Shown here: positions 27,784-36,855 of the stretch, in pieces
How the letters are laid out: every line of letters starts with the position of its first letter
How positions within the stretch are numbered: the stretch's first letter is position 1
Source: Brevibacterium sp. UMB1308A
Lineage (GTDB): Bacteria > Actinomycetota > Actinomycetes > Actinomycetales > Brevibacteriaceae
Direction of reading: 5' to 3'
DNA: 64,000 bases
Assembly: GCF_030230605.1 (NCBI RefSeq)
Contig: NZ_JASPDO010000013.1
Coordinates: 6,531-70,530, forward strand
Position numbers and translations under genes: made by a program
The notes under the pieces: generated by a model
What the model was told of the DNA's origin: nothing
What the model saw: only the letters and a program-made list of their open reading frames with translations
The model's database searches: none

Positions 27784-28443
27784 TTAGTCGGTCAGAGCCC
27801 TCCGCATTTCAGTAGTGTTTTGCGCCGTACGGATATTGGCAACCATGAATTCGAGCGCAATACGCGACAAAATGATCTGCGCAAGAGCAGGAATCCACCC
27901 CAGGAAAATAGTGGGCAGGAACATCATGCCCAACAGCCCACCGCCTGAGCCAGACAAGGCGTAGCTGAGACCGCTAGCGGCTGCAGAAGCAATCGCGGTG
28001 ATGACGATCCAAAGAAGCCACGTTCCCACCGCAGTGACGATCGAAAGCGTGTACAAAACACTTGCAAAGTTGATCGTCACAAAGTTTTCGAACTTCAGGT
28101 CAAACAATGCCTTGAAGAAGCGCGTAAACACGTTTCCTCTAGGAGCCTGCGCTTGAAACTGACCAGTTGGCTGGGAAACCTCGCCGGTGTTGTAGTTGGC
28201 AGCTGGGTATGGCTGGCCAGCGGCAGGCTGACTTGCAGCAGGTTGTCCGGCGGTAGGCTGAACAGGGGCTGAAGCATACTGCTGTTGCGGTACAACAGGA
28301 CCGGTTTGGGTTGACCCCTGAGGCACATGTCCTGGGGTTGCTTGCGGGGCGGAGCCATATGGGCTTGAACCGTAAGCGCTCGGCGCGTTCGAAGGTGGCG
28401 TCGGACTGTTAGGCGCGCCGCTTGAAGGGTAGTTGTCAGTCAT
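27784..28443 (-). CDS. DUF4282 membrane protein with Pro/Gln/Ser-rich N-terminus
   Basis: 219 residues. Residues 1-100 are low complexity (repeats like GQPAASQPAAGQP, tyrosine/serine/proline rich) and probably disordered in the cytoplasm. From about residue 105 the DUF4282 block begins: RFFKALFDLKFENFVTINFASVLYTLSIV, then two to three hydrophobic helices with a glycine-rich turn (GSGGGLLG) and a C-terminal FMVANIRTAQNTTEMRRAL. Function of DUF4282 is unknown. AAAGGAG Shine-Dalgarno. Transcribed alone towards the tRNA terminator. Confidence 0.82.
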   Translation of the reverse strand: MTDNYPSSGAPNSPTPPSNAPSAYGSSPYGSAPQATPGHVPQGSTQTGPVVPQQQYASAPVQPTAGQPAASQPAAGQPYPAANYNTGEVSQPTGQFQAQAPRGNVFTRFFKALFDLKFENFVTINFASVLYTLSIVTAVGTWLLWIVITAIASAAASGLSYALSGSGGGLLGMMFLPTIFLGWIPALAQIILSRIALEFMVANIRTAQNTTEMRRALTD

Positions 28444-28497
28444 GTTTGACTCCTTTGTTCATGGTGCTACATCAATCATGTTACGCAAATCGCACAT

Positions 28498-28534
28498 AAA
28501 AGCCGGGGCCACCCTAGGAAAGAGCAGCCCCGGC
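28498..28534 (-). terminator. Rho-independent terminator of the IclR-type regulator
   Basis: On the minus strand GCCGGGGC (28534-28527) pairs with GCCCCGGC (28509-28502), followed at once by TTTTA. It lies 14 bases after the regulator stop. Confidence 0.75.
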
Positions 28535-28547
28535 CAGCGTGCAGGCC

Positions 28548-29267
28548 CTATGCGCGATTCAGCGCATCCGTAAGAGCTTTCGCAGCCTCGAGAACCGACT
28601 GTGCGTGCAAACGGCCAGGCTGCCTAGTCAAACGCTCCACCGGGCCGGAAATCGACACGGCCGCAACAACCCGCGAACTCGGGCCACGGACTGGCGCAGA
28701 AACTGATGCCACGCCTCGTTCGCGTTCCGCGATCGACTGTGCCCAACCTCGGCGGCGGACACCAGAAAGAATCGTGGCAGAAAATCGTGCGCCACGCAGA
28801 CCCGTGTGCATGCGGTCCGGTTCTTCCCATGCGAGCAACACCTGTGCAGCGGAACCCGCGCGCATACTCAAAGTGGCGCCAATGGGAACGGAGTCACGTA
28901 GACCCACGGGCCGTTCAGCGGCGGCGACGCACAAGCGCAGGTCACCCTGGCGACGGAACAGCTGAGCGGACTCGCCTGTGCGATCACGCAACTGGTTCAA
29001 AACAGGGCCAGCGGCTGCGAGCAAACGGTCTTCGCCGGCTGCGGATGAAAGTTCGGACAGGCGTGGGCCTAATACGAAGCGCCCTTGAAGGTCTCGCCCA
29101 ACCAGCCGGTGATACTCAAGAGCAACCGCCAGGCGGTGTGCGGTGGGGCGAGCCAGGCCGGTGAGGCTCACAAGTTCAGCCAGCGAAGCAGGCCCGGCTT
29201 CAAGTGCGGATAAGACGAGTGCGGCTTTGTCGATAACTCCAACGCCGCTTCCATTTTGGTTGCTCAT
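28548..29267 (-). CDS. ltbR: IclR family regulator, LtbR-like (leucine biosynthesis)
   Basis: 239 residues. A winged helix at the N-terminus (LSALEAGPASLAELVSLTGLARPTAHRLAVALEYHRLV) is followed by the IclR effector domain (VPIGATLSMRAGSAAQVLLAW, ISGPVERLT). It is divergent from leuC, the position of LtbR, the IclR repressor of leuCD and tryptophan genes in Corynebacterium and relatives; the name rests on that synteny. ATG 29267 is chosen because TACAAT-N7-ATG gives a strong leaderless start; an in-frame ATG lies 24 bases upstream without a ribosome site. Confidence 0.85.
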   Translation of the reverse strand: MSNQNGSGVGVIDKAALVLSALEAGPASLAELVSLTGLARPTAHRLAVALEYHRLVGRDLQGRFVLGPRLSELSSAAGEDRLLAAAGPVLNQLRDRTGESAQLFRRQGDLRLCVAAAERPVGLRDSVPIGATLSMRAGSAAQVLLAWEEPDRMHTGLRGARFSATILSGVRRRGWAQSIAERERGVASVSAPVRGPSSRVVAAVSISGPVERLTRQPGRLHAQSVLEAAKALTDALNRA

Positions 29268-29407
29268 ACCCTCAATTGTAGGTCTCACCATCTAAGATGC
29301 AAGTTCGGATGGTGGTACATCTGGCTAGTGTGAGTCTCGAAAAATCGCAGTGAGAGTGCCCGTGCCTAATAACAGGCGCAGGTTGCGTGTCACGAAGGAG
29401 ATCTACC
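29268..29407. promoter_or_regulatory. ltbR-leuC divergent control region
   Basis: The minus strand has TACAAT (29280-29275) seven bases before the regulator ATG. ACCATC...GATGGT is an inverted repeat with a 15-base spacer within 29280-29320, a candidate operator. A GCCT-AATAAC-AGGC hairpin and GAAGGAG lie before leuC. No leucine-rich leader peptide was seen. Confidence 0.45.
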
Positions 29408-30811
29408 GTGGGAACCACACTTGCAGAGAAGGTCTGGGCTGACCATGTTGTCACAGCCGGTCAAAACAACGAACCTGACCTCATCTACATTGACCTCCAC
29501 CTCGTCCACGAAGTGACCAGCCCTCAGGCATTCGAAGGTCTACGTCTCGCGGGCCGCAAAGTCCGCCGCCCGGACCTCACAATCGCAACGGAGGACCACA
29601 ACACTCCCACGGTTGATATCGACAAGCCTATTGCCGATCTCACCAGCCGCACTCAAATCGACACTCTGCGTAAGAATGCAAAAGAGTTCGGCATCCGTTT
29701 GCACTCGCTGGGTGATGTGGAACAGGGAATCGTGCACGTTGTGGGCCCTCAACTGGGTTTGACGCAGCCGGGCACCACGGTGGTGTGTGGTGACTCCCAC
29801 ACTTCGACCCACGGCGCGTTTGGCGCGCTCGCTTTTGGGATCGGTACCAGCGAAGTCGAACACGTGCTGGCTACGCAAACTCTTTCCCTCAAACCGTTCA
29901 AAACCATGGCCATCACGGTCAACGGAACCCTGCCTGAACACTCCTCAGCCAAGGACATCATCCTGGCGGTCATCGCAAAAATCGGCACCAACGGTGGCTC
30001 CGGCCACGTGCTCGAGTTCCGCGGTGACGCAATCCGCAACCTGTCCATGGAAGCGCGCATGACCCTGTGCAACATGTCGATTGAAGCAGGTGCCCGCGCC
30101 GGCATGGTCGCACCCGACGACATCACGTTCGAGTACCTGCGGGGTCGCCCTCACGCGCCCACGGGCGACGCATGGGACCAAGCGGTTGCGTACTGGAAGA
30201 CTTTGCGTACGGATGAGAACGCGGAATTTGACGCCGAGGTCGTTCTGGACGCCGCGGACATCGAACCTTATGTCACTTGGGGGACCAACCCTGGTCAAGG
30301 TTTGCCACTTTCGCAGTCGGTTCCTGACCCCGCTCAGATCGTTGACGAGAACGAACGAATCGCGGCAGAAAATGCCCTGGCGTATATGGGCTTAACTCCC
30401 GGCACCCCGCTAAAAGACATCGCGGTGGATACCGTGTTTTTGGGTTCGTGCACGAACGCCAGAATCGAGGACTTGCGTAGCGCAGCAAGCGTTCTCCGAG
30501 GTCGTTCAAAAGCTCCCAATGTACGCATGCTGGTTGTCCCGGGTTCGGCTAAAGTGCGCCTGCAGGCTGAAGAAGAGGGGCTGGACAACGTCTTCACCGA
30601 CTTTGGTGCGGAATGGCGTTTTGCCGGTTGCTCCATGTGTCTGGGAATGAACCCAGACCAGCTTTCAGAAGGCGAACGGTGCGCATCCACCTCGAACCGA
30701 AACTTTGAAGGGCGTCAAGGAAAAGGCGGGCGCACCCACCTGGTCAGCCCCGTGGTGGCAGCGGCCACTGCAGTGAACGGAACCCTGTCAACCCCAGCAG
30801 ACCTGGCGTAA
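29408..30811 (+). CDS. leuC: 3-isopropylmalate dehydratase large subunit
   Basis: 467 residues, standard length. An aconitase-fold enzyme with LeuD that isomerises 2- to 3-isopropylmalate. [48 protein letters not shown] and [11 protein letters not shown] supply the three [4Fe-4S] cysteines. GTG 29408 is chosen over an in-frame start 21 bases upstream because GAAGGAG lies just before it. Cotranscribed with leuD (32 bases downstream) and controlled from the divergent IclR regulator. Confidence 0.97.
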   Translation: MGTTLAEKVWADHVVTAGQNNEPDLIYIDLHLVHEVTSPQAFEGLRLAGRKVRRPDLTIATEDHNTPTVDIDKPIADLTSRTQIDTLRKNAKEFGIRLHSLGDVEQGIVHVVGPQLGLTQPGTTVVCGDSHTSTHGAFGALAFGIGTSEVEHVLATQTLSLKPFKTMAITVNGTLPEHSSAKDIILAVIAKIGTNGGSGHVLEFRGDAIRNLSMEARMTLCNMSIEAGARAGMVAPDDITFEYLRGRPHAPTGDAWDQAVAYWKTLRTDENAEFDAEVVLDAADIEPYVTWGTNPGQGLPLSQSVPDPAQIVDENERIAAENALAYMGLTPGTPLKDIAVDTVFLGSCTNARIEDLRSAASVLRGRSKAPNVRMLVVPGSAKVRLQAEEEGLDNVFTDFGAEWRFAGCSMCLGMNPDQLSEGERCASTSNRNFEGRQGKGGRTHLVSPVVAAATAVNGTLSTPADLA

Positions 30812-30843
30812 AACCTCGAAGCGTAGAGCACATAGGAGTCATC

Positions 30844-31443
30844 GTGGAAAAGTTCACTTCACACACCGGCGTGGGTGTCCCATTGAACCGTTCAGCCGTT
30901 GACACTGACCAGATCATTCCGGCTGTGTACCTCAAACGTGTAACCAAGACCGGTTTTGACGACGCGTTGTTTGCGCGCTGGCGCAAAGACCCTGAGTTTG
31001 TTCTCAACCGCGAACCGTATGCAAACGGGTCCGTGCTGGTTGCTGGGCCCGACTTTGGGACAGGCTCATCGCGTGAACACGCAGCGTGGGCACTTCGCGA
31101 CTACGGATTCAAAGCCGTTCTGTCATCCCGCTTTGCCGACATTTTCCGTGGAAACGCCGGCAAGAACGGCCTTGTTGTCGCCCAGCTTGAACAAGGTGAC
31201 ATTGATCTCCTTCTCAAGCGGATTGAAAACCAGCCTGGAATCGAAGTCACGGTCGATCTGGAGACACGCACGGTCCAATGTGACGATCTGACCCTGCCGT
31301 TCGACATTGACGACTTCACGCGCTACCGCCTCATGGAGGGTCTGGACGACATTAGCCTGACACTCAAGCACGAAGGCGATATCGACACGTATGAAGCTCA
31401 GCGACCAGGCTTCAAACCCACCACGCTTCCTATCCCAGAGTGA
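30844..31443 (+). CDS. leuD: 3-isopropylmalate dehydratase small subunit
   Basis: 199 residues, standard length. The swivelling domain partner of Leu[46 protein letters not shown] and [17 protein letters not shown] are the family blocks that bind substrate. GTG start after a weak AGGAG. Followed 67 bases later by murA, which has its own ribosome site and possibly its own promoter. Confidence 0.97.
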   Translation: MEKFTSHTGVGVPLNRSAVDTDQIIPAVYLKRVTKTGFDDALFARWRKDPEFVLNREPYANGSVLVAGPDFGTGSSREHAAWALRDYGFKAVLSSRFADIFRGNAGKNGLVVAQLEQGDIDLLLKRIENQPGIEVTVDLETRTVQCDDLTLPFDIDDFTRYRLMEGLDDISLTLKHEGDIDTYEAQRPGFKPTTLPIPE

Positions 31444-31510
31444 GCAAACTGAAAACTTTGGAACCCTGCCTGGGCTAGCATTGCTCTAGTTGCCCAAAGA
31501 AAGGATTCCG

Positions 31511-32830
31511 ATGCTGATCGTGCACGGAGGTACACCTCTGGCCGGCACTGTCCGCGTACGCGGAGCCAAAAACTTGGTCTCTAAAGCGATGGTGGCCTCG
31601 CTGTTGGGCGAGACTCCGTCGGTTCTGCGGAGCGTTCCGCGTATTCGCGATGTTGAGATCGTGACCGGTCTTCTGGAACTTCACGGTGTTCGCACCCATA
31701 CAGCGCCAGACGGTGACCAGCCAGACGGCGAAATTCACATGGACCCAAGCAACATCGAGTCCGGTTCGATCCCTGACATCGATGCACACGCGGGGTCCTC
31801 ACGTGTACCGATCCTCTTCTGTGGTCCACTTTTGCACCGCTTGGGTCAAGCATTTATCCCAGATCTTGGTGGGTGCCGGATCGGGGACCGTCCTATCAAC
31901 TTCCACCTGGACGTCCTGCGCCAGTTCGGTGCAACCGTCGATAAGACGCCGGGCGGGATCAAGCTTGAAGCACCTCGGCGACTCACCGGCACCAAAGTTG
32001 AATTGCCCTACCCATCTGTGGGCGCTACCGAACAGGTCCTTCTCACCGCAGTCCGCGCAGAAGGAACAACGGAGCTGAAAAACGCTGCTGTTGAACCGGA
32101 AATCATGGACCTCGTAGCTGTACTCCAAAAGATGGGCGCAATCATTTCTGTCGACACTGACCGTGTGATTCGCATTGAAGGTGTCGACTCCTTGCGTGGC
32201 TACACTCACCGTGCTATTCCTGACCGGATCGAAGCCGGTTCTTGGGCCTCGGCAGCGCTGGCCACGGGCGGCAAGATTTTTGTCGAAGGCGCTCAGCAAG
32301 AGCCCATGATCACGTTTCTCAACGTGTTCAGAAAAATTGGGGGAGAGTTTGACGTCCGCGAAGACGGCATCCTGTTCGCTCACCCAGGAACCGAGCTACA
32401 GTCGGTAGCCCTCGAAACCGATGTGCACCCAGGCTTCATGACCGACTGGCAACAGCCGCTGGTGGTCGCGCTTACGCAGGCGAAAGGGCTGTCCATCATC
32501 CACGAAACCGTGTATGAAAACCGGTTCGGATTCACGGACGCGCTTGTGCGCATGGGGGCGAATATCCAGCTCTACCGTGAGTGCCTGGGTGGTACGCCAT
32601 GTCGATTCGGTCGTATGAACTTCAACCATTCCGCAGTGATCTCCGGGCCCACCGCGCTCACTGGACAAGACATTGAGATTCCGGACCTGCGTGGAGGCTT
32701 CTCCCACGTCATCGCAGCGTTGGCGGCTGAAGGAACCAGCAAGGTGCGGGGGCTTCAGCTTCTGAATCGTGGGTACGAAGACTTCACCCACAAACTCGAG
32801 TCGCTAGGTGCGCGAATGGAGATTCCATGA
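31511..32830 (+). CDS. murA: UDP-N-acetylglucosamine 1-carboxyvinyltransferase
   Basis: 439 residues. Adds enolpyruvate from PEP to UDP-GlcNAc, the first committed step of peptidoglycan synthesis. GGTPLAGTVRVRGAKNLVSKAM is the N-terminal EPSP-synthase-fold block with the catalytic Lys-Asn. DLGGCRIGDRPINFHL contains the PEP-binding cysteine, so intrinsic fosfomycin resistance by Cys-to-Asp change is not expected. ATG 31511 is chosen after AAAGGA. The last codon overlaps plsC (ATGA), so the genes are coupled. Confidence 0.95.
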   Translation: MLIVHGGTPLAGTVRVRGAKNLVSKAMVASLLGETPSVLRSVPRIRDVEIVTGLLELHGVRTHTAPDGDQPDGEIHMDPSNIESGSIPDIDAHAGSSRVPILFCGPLLHRLGQAFIPDLGGCRIGDRPINFHLDVLRQFGATVDKTPGGIKLEAPRRLTGTKVELPYPSVGATEQVLLTAVRAEGTTELKNAAVEPEIMDLVAVLQKMGAIISVDTDRVIRIEGVDSLRGYTHRAIPDRIEAGSWASAALATGGKIFVEGAQQEPMITFLNVFRKIGGEFDVREDGILFAHPGTELQSVALETDVHPGFMTDWQQPLVVALTQAKGLSIIHETVYENRFGFTDALVRMGANIQLYRECLGGTPCRFGRMNFNHSAVISGPTALTGQDIEIPDLRGGFSHVIAALAAEGTSKVRGLQLLNRGYEDFTHKLESLGARMEIP

Positions 32831-33561
32831 CCCAGAACCTCTCTGACGTGACATTCACGCCTGAAGATCAGAAGCGCACGAAGCGACTTGCCCGCCTGGT
32901 GGCGCCCACGTTGAGAGCTTCATACCGGGTATTTGGTCGTTGGGTAGACGAAAACCCGCACAACATCCCCAAAGACGGCCCAGCGATTCTTGCGGTGTAC
33001 CACGCGAGCCTGCTCGACCCAGTGTTCGTTGCGCTATCACTGTGGTCGAACGGGCGATTGCCTCGGTTTATGGCCAAGTCTTCACTGTTCACCGGCATCA
33101 TTGGTCGCCCTATGCGCGCGCTGGGACAGATCCCTGTTCTCCGGGACTCAGCGACCGCCTCGGACGCCTTGAAGTACGCACGCAAGGCACTCGACGCAGG
33201 CGAATGCGTGGTTATCTACCCGCAAGGAACCCTGACTAAGAACCCCGAACTCTGGCCTGAGAACTTCAAAACTGGGGCAGCCCGCCTCGCGCTAGAAAGC
33301 GGAGTGCCCATCGTGCCAGTCGCGCACTGGGGGACCAGCGCACTCATGCCACCGGGAGCTAAAAAACCAGCCTTCAAACCTGGCAACATCGTGCGCATCA
33401 ACTACGGTGAACCAATTGACGTCACAGGTATTGAACCTACTCGCGAAAACTTACGCGCCGTCACCAGCCACATTGAAGCCGTGATTGCACGCGATGTCGC
33501 ACGGCTCAGTGGCAAACCACTTCCCGAACGCTACACACACGCATTGGAGCTGTCCTTATGA
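32827..33561 (+). CDS. plsC: 1-acyl-sn-glycerol-3-phosphate acyltransferase
   Basis: 244 residues. VYHASLLDPVF is the HxxxxD acyltransferase motif, followed by MAKSSLFTGIIGRPMRALGQIPVLRD and VIYPQGTLTKNPELWP (the EGTR-like motif, here QGT). It acylates lysophosphatidic acid to phosphatidic acid at the membrane. No strong N-terminal membrane helix is evident, so peripheral attachment is likely. It overlaps murA and gpsA by four bases on each side, forming a lipid/cell-wall precursor operon; gpsA makes the glycerol-3-phosphate used upstream in the same pathway. Confidence 0.93.
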   Translation: MTQNLSDVTFTPEDQKRTKRLARLVAPTLRASYRVFGRWVDENPHNIPKDGPAILAVYHASLLDPVFVALSLWSNGRLPRFMAKSSLFTGIIGRPMRALGQIPVLRDSATASDALKYARKALDAGECVVIYPQGTLTKNPELWPENFKTGAARLALESGVPIVPVAHWGTSALMPPGAKKPAFKPGNIVRINYGEPIDVTGIEPTRENLRAVTSHIEAVIARDVARLSGKPLPERYTHALELSL

Positions 33562-34562
33562 AAATCGCGGTCATGGGCGCCGGGTCGTGGGGAACGACCT
33601 TTGCCAAAGTGATTGCTGATTCGGGTAACCCCGTAACGGTGTGGGCGCGCAAAGAAGAAGTCGCCCACGAAATCAACACGCAGCACACCAACTCCCGATA
33701 CTTGGGTGACATTGTGCTCAGCGACCTCATCACCAGTACATCTGACCCGGTTCAGGCTGTTTCTGAGGCAGATGTTGTGGTGCTGGCGATTCCCGCGCAG
33801 AGTATGCGCACCAACCTGTCGCAGTGGAAGGACCACCTGAAGGCAGACTGTGTTCTGGTGAGTCTCATGAAGGGGATTGAAGGTACGTCCGGTAAGCGGA
33901 TGACTGAAGTGATCGCCGAGGTCGCAGAAGTTCCGCTGTCCCGCGTGGCTGTGGTGTCCGGGCCGAATTTGGCAAAGGAGATCGCGGAGTCCCAGCCAAC
34001 GGCCACGGTGATTGGGTGCGAGTCGGCTACCACGGCCGAGGCGCTTTCCGACTTGTGTGCCAACAGCTACTTCCGTCCCTACACCAACGCTGATGTGGTG
34101 GGGATCGAGCTGGGCGGTGCCATTAAGAACGTGATTGCACTCGCAGTGGGAATCGCAGACGGTCAAGGCTTAGGAGACAACTCAAAAGCTTCGATCATCA
34201 CCCGAGGTCTAGCAGAGACGACGCGTTTAGCTGTCGCTATGGGCGCCCAGCAGCACACGCTGTCAGGCTTGGCTGGTTTGGGTGACCTGGTGGCCACGTG
34301 CGCGTCTCCACTTTCGCGTAACCGCACTTTTGGTCGCCTGTTGGGAGAAGGCAACACGGTTGACGAAGTTGCCGCCCAGATGACGCAAACTGCAGAAGGT
34401 GTAAAAACTGCCCCCGCGGTTCTGGCGTTGGGCGACACGTACGGAGTGGAGTTGCCGATCACTCAAGCGGTGGCGGCCGCTTTGGATGGATCGTTAGCGG
34501 TTTCAGATCTCTCTGGTGTTCTTTTGGCGCGTAAACGTAAGGATGAAGCTCCAGTTCGCTAG
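33558..34562 (+). CDS. gpsA: Glycerol-3-phosphate dehydrogenase [NAD(P)+]
   Basis: 334 residues. Reduces dihydroxyacetone phosphate to glycerol-3-phosphate for phospholipids. VMGAGSWGTTFAKV is the Rossmann loop; SGPNLAKEIAE, ELGGAIKNVIALAVGIADG (active-site Lys) and GLAGLGDLVATCASPLSRNRTFG are the family blocks. It starts inside the plsC stop (ATGA), so translation is coupled. Confidence 0.97.
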   Translation: MKIAVMGAGSWGTTFAKVIADSGNPVTVWARKEEVAHEINTQHTNSRYLGDIVLSDLITSTSDPVQAVSEADVVVLAIPAQSMRTNLSQWKDHLKADCVLVSLMKGIEGTSGKRMTEVIAEVAEVPLSRVAVVSGPNLAKEIAESQPTATVIGCESATTAEALSDLCANSYFRPYTNADVVGIELGGAIKNVIALAVGIADGQGLGDNSKASIITRGLAETTRLAVAMGAQQHTLSGLAGLGDLVATCASPLSRNRTFGRLLGEGNTVDEVAAQMTQTAEGVKTAPAVLALGDTYGVELPITQAVAAALDGSLAVSDLSGVLLARKRKDEAPVR

Positions 34563-34593
34563 TGTGAAAGAACCACAAAAGGAGGAGGAAGAA

Positions 34594-35142
34594 ATGTCCA
34601 CTTCAACCGACTATCTGAACTCACCATTTGCACGTATGAACGAAGTTCCACGCTTCGATCTGACCAGCCCTGACATTACTGAAGGTCAACCATTGGCGGT
34701 TGCCCAGGCCTCGGGCATCATGGGGATTGACGGTGGACAGGACCGTTCGCCTGCTCTGTCTTGGAGTGGTGCCCCAGAAGGTACCCAGGCGTATGCAGTG
34801 ACATGCTTCGACCCTGATGCGCCCACTGGTTCCGGGTTCTGGCACTGGGTGCTCACCGACATCCCGGCAGACGTGACATCCCTGGAAGCCAACGCAGGTG
34901 ACCCTGATGCTGGACTGCTTCCAGAAGGTGCGGTCATGATGCGTAACGACGCAGGTTCTGCACGTTTCGTGGGCGCTGCTCCACCGGAAGGCCACGGGCC
35001 ACACCGGTACTACTTTATTGTTCACGCCCTGTCCAAGCCTCTTGGTCTTGAACCAGACGCGAGCCCGGCCTTTGTTGGATTCAACATGTTCTTCGCCTCA
35101 CTTGGCCGCGCTTGGATCCAAGCAACATATGAAGTGAAGTGA
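34594..35142 (+). CDS. YbhB/YbcL family (PEBP) protein
   Basis: 182 residues. SPALSWSGAPEGTQAYAVTCFDPDAPTGSGFWHWVLTDIPADVTSLE and GPHRYYFIVHAL are the phosphatidylethanolamine-binding-protein blocks, including the DPDAP and GPHRYYF ligand-site motifs. No signal peptide. Cellular role of the bacterial family is unclear. A strong AAAGGAGGAGG precedes ATG 34594; the upstream extension overlaps gpsA. It lies between gpsA and ddl and is probably read in the same transcript. Confidence 0.92.
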   Translation: MSTSTDYLNSPFARMNEVPRFDLTSPDITEGQPLAVAQASGIMGIDGGQDRSPALSWSGAPEGTQAYAVTCFDPDAPTGSGFWHWVLTDIPADVTSLEANAGDPDAGLLPEGAVMMRNDAGSARFVGAAPPEGHGPHRYYFIVHALSKPLGLEPDASPAFVGFNMFFASLGRAWIQATYEVK

Positions 35143-35144
35143 TA

Positions 35145-36254
35145 ATGACGCAACGCCCCCTCGTCGCCGTGCTCTTTGGCGGTCGTAGCCCTGAACACTC
35201 AGTCAGCTGCGTGACGGCAGCCGGAGTGATGAACGAAATCGATCCGAACGCTTTTCGTCTCCTTCCCATTGGAATTACCCCAGAAGGAAAGTGGCGGGTT
35301 GTCCACGACTGGAAATCGTTTTCTTTTGACCGAGACAACATGCCGCAGGTTGTAGACAACCAGACTGAAGTGTTCGTGTCACCGTCGAAAGACGGTTCCC
35401 TCATTGAGCGCGACGCACAGGGGGCGTTTGCGGATTTAGGATCCCCGGATATCGTGTTCCCGCTCCTTCACGGACAGTACGGGGAAGATGGCACCATGCA
35501 GGGTCTTTTGTCGCTGATGGACGTGCCGTTTGTGGGGCCCGGCGTGTTTTCCTCATCAGCTGGGATGGACAAACACTTCACCAAAATGGTGCTACGTGCA
35601 GCAGGCATTCCAACAGCGGATTGGAAAACCATTTCGCTCACCCAATACCAGGCTGACCCCCAAGCCACCATCGACTCCCTGCAGGAACTGGGGCTACCCG
35701 CCTTTGTAAAACCCTCCCGCGCTGGGTCCTCCGTGGGCATTAGCAAGGTGAGTGACACCTCGGGCTTTAAAGCAGCGCTTGACGATGCCTTTGCACACGA
35801 CACCAAAGTGATTGTGGAGCCCTTTGTTGACGGCCGCGAAATCGAATGTGCCGTGCTGGGGTCCGTCAGTGACCGCGAACTCAAAGCGTCTTCTCCAGGT
35901 GAAATCACCGTGTCTGGCGATCACGAATTTTATGACTTCGACGCCAAATACCTGGACCTGGACGCGACCACGCTCACGTGCCCAGCTGATGTCGAACCAG
36001 ACGTGGCTGAGCGGGTTCGCGACATCGCGTGCCAAACGTTCCGGGCATTCGATTGCACAGGGCTCACTCGCGTGGACACGTTTGTGAGGCCAAACGGTGA
36101 AGTGTTGGTCAATGAAATCAACACGTCCCCCGGATTTACCCCGACGTCTGGGTACCCGTTCATGTGGGAAAAGAGTGGCTTGCCGTATAGGGACCTCATT
36201 ACCGAACTGCTGACAATCGCCGTTGAGGACCACAAGCGTTCAGCGACTGCTTAA
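35145..36254 (+). CDS. ddl: D-alanine--D-alanine ligase
   Basis: 369 residues. ATP-grasp enzyme making the D-Ala-D-Ala of peptidoglycan. VLFGGRSPEHSVSCVTA is the N-terminal substrate loop; LGLPAFVKPSRAGSSVGISKV, VDGREIECAVLG and VNEINTSPGFTPTSGYPFMWEKSG (Asn/Glu metal ligands) are family motifs. ATG 35145 lies two bases after the PEBP stop. The Tyr-Pro in the omega-loop position (SGYPFMW) is of the Ddl type rather than the D-lactate VanA type. Convergent with the DUF3515 lipoprotein. Confidence 0.96.
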   Translation: MTQRPLVAVLFGGRSPEHSVSCVTAAGVMNEIDPNAFRLLPIGITPEGKWRVVHDWKSFSFDRDNMPQVVDNQTEVFVSPSKDGSLIERDAQGAFADLGSPDIVFPLLHGQYGEDGTMQGLLSLMDVPFVGPGVFSSSAGMDKHFTKMVLRAAGIPTADWKTISLTQYQADPQATIDSLQELGLPAFVKPSRAGSSVGISKVSDTSGFKAALDDAFAHDTKVIVEPFVDGREIECAVLGSVSDRELKASSPGEITVSGDHEFYDFDAKYLDLDATTLTCPADVEPDVAERVRDIACQTFRAFDCTGLTRVDTFVRPNGEVLVNEINTSPGFTPTSGYPFMWEKSGLPYRDLITELLTIAVEDHKRSATA

Positions 36255-36302
36255 GAGCGTGTGGGCTGCTAAGGGCGTGACGCGTGCACGGCCGTAGCGT
36301 GT

Positions 36303-36812
36303 TTACGGTGTGAGGGAGTCCGTTGCGATCGGGTTGTTGTTTTCATCAACCACCGTGGCGTCTTTTCCGCTCACGCACTCACCAGTTTTTTCCAGCGTGG
36401 ACACGGCTCCAGAGATAGCTGTGAGGACATCCGCGCCGGACACCTTTTTGGGGTCCACAAGCAGCTCAACTGAAGGCGTGCGACCATAAGCGACGAAACG
36501 CCACGAGTCGTCTTTTTCTTCCACCGAAATCCAGTCCACTCCATCCACGTGGACGCATGGGTCAGTGGTAGGCGCTGGCGGTTCCATGCCACACCGAAGA
36601 ATCACCGCGGTAGGGTCTCCCCACGCGTCGGTGGCTTGCGAGGATGTTTTGCGGTTCTGATATTCGCCGATCGCATCAGGGAGTCGCAGCATGACATCGG
36701 CACATGCGGCGGAAGTCGCATGTGGTGCCGGTTCCACCACAACAGTTGGGGTGCACGCACTGATACCCGCAAGAGTGAGGCCAACAAAACAGATCGACAG
36801 AACACGACGCAT
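36303..36812 (-). CDS. DUF3515 family lipoprotein
   Basis: 169 residues. Signal peptide MRRVLSICFVGLTLAGISAC with the lipobox Cys at residue 20, so lipid-anchored on the outer face of the membrane. The mature part CADVMLRLPDAIGEYQNRKTSSQATDAWGDPTAVILRCGMEPPAPTTDPCVHVDGVDWI is the DUF3515 pattern with conserved cysteines. Function unknown; the family is nearly always next to ddl and thiL in actinobacteria, as here. The ATG is chosen because TATCCT-N7-ATG makes a leaderless start. Confidence 0.88.
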   Translation of the reverse strand: MRRVLSICFVGLTLAGISACTPTVVVEPAPHATSAACADVMLRLPDAIGEYQNRKTSSQATDAWGDPTAVILRCGMEPPAPTTDPCVHVDGVDWISVEEKDDSWRFVAYGRTPSVELLVDPKKVSGADVLTAISGAVSTLEKTGECVSGKDATVVDENNNPIATDSLTP

Positions 36813-36855
36813 ATGACCCAGGATAGCCGTTCTGAAAATGCGTAAGCTGGTGGCT
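36813..36855. promoter_or_regulatory. Divergent leaderless promoters for the DUF3515 lipoprotein and thiL
   Basis: Minus strand: TATCCT (36825-36820), seven bases, ATG 36812. Plus strand: TAAGCT (36843-36848), seven bases, ATG 36856. The two -10 elements lie 17 bases apart back to back. No Shine-Dalgarno on either side. Confidence 0.6.

Noticed and set aside
36813..36855. TPP riboswitch before thiL
   Set aside because: The gap is only 43 bases and has no THI-box sequence; a leaderless start explains it.
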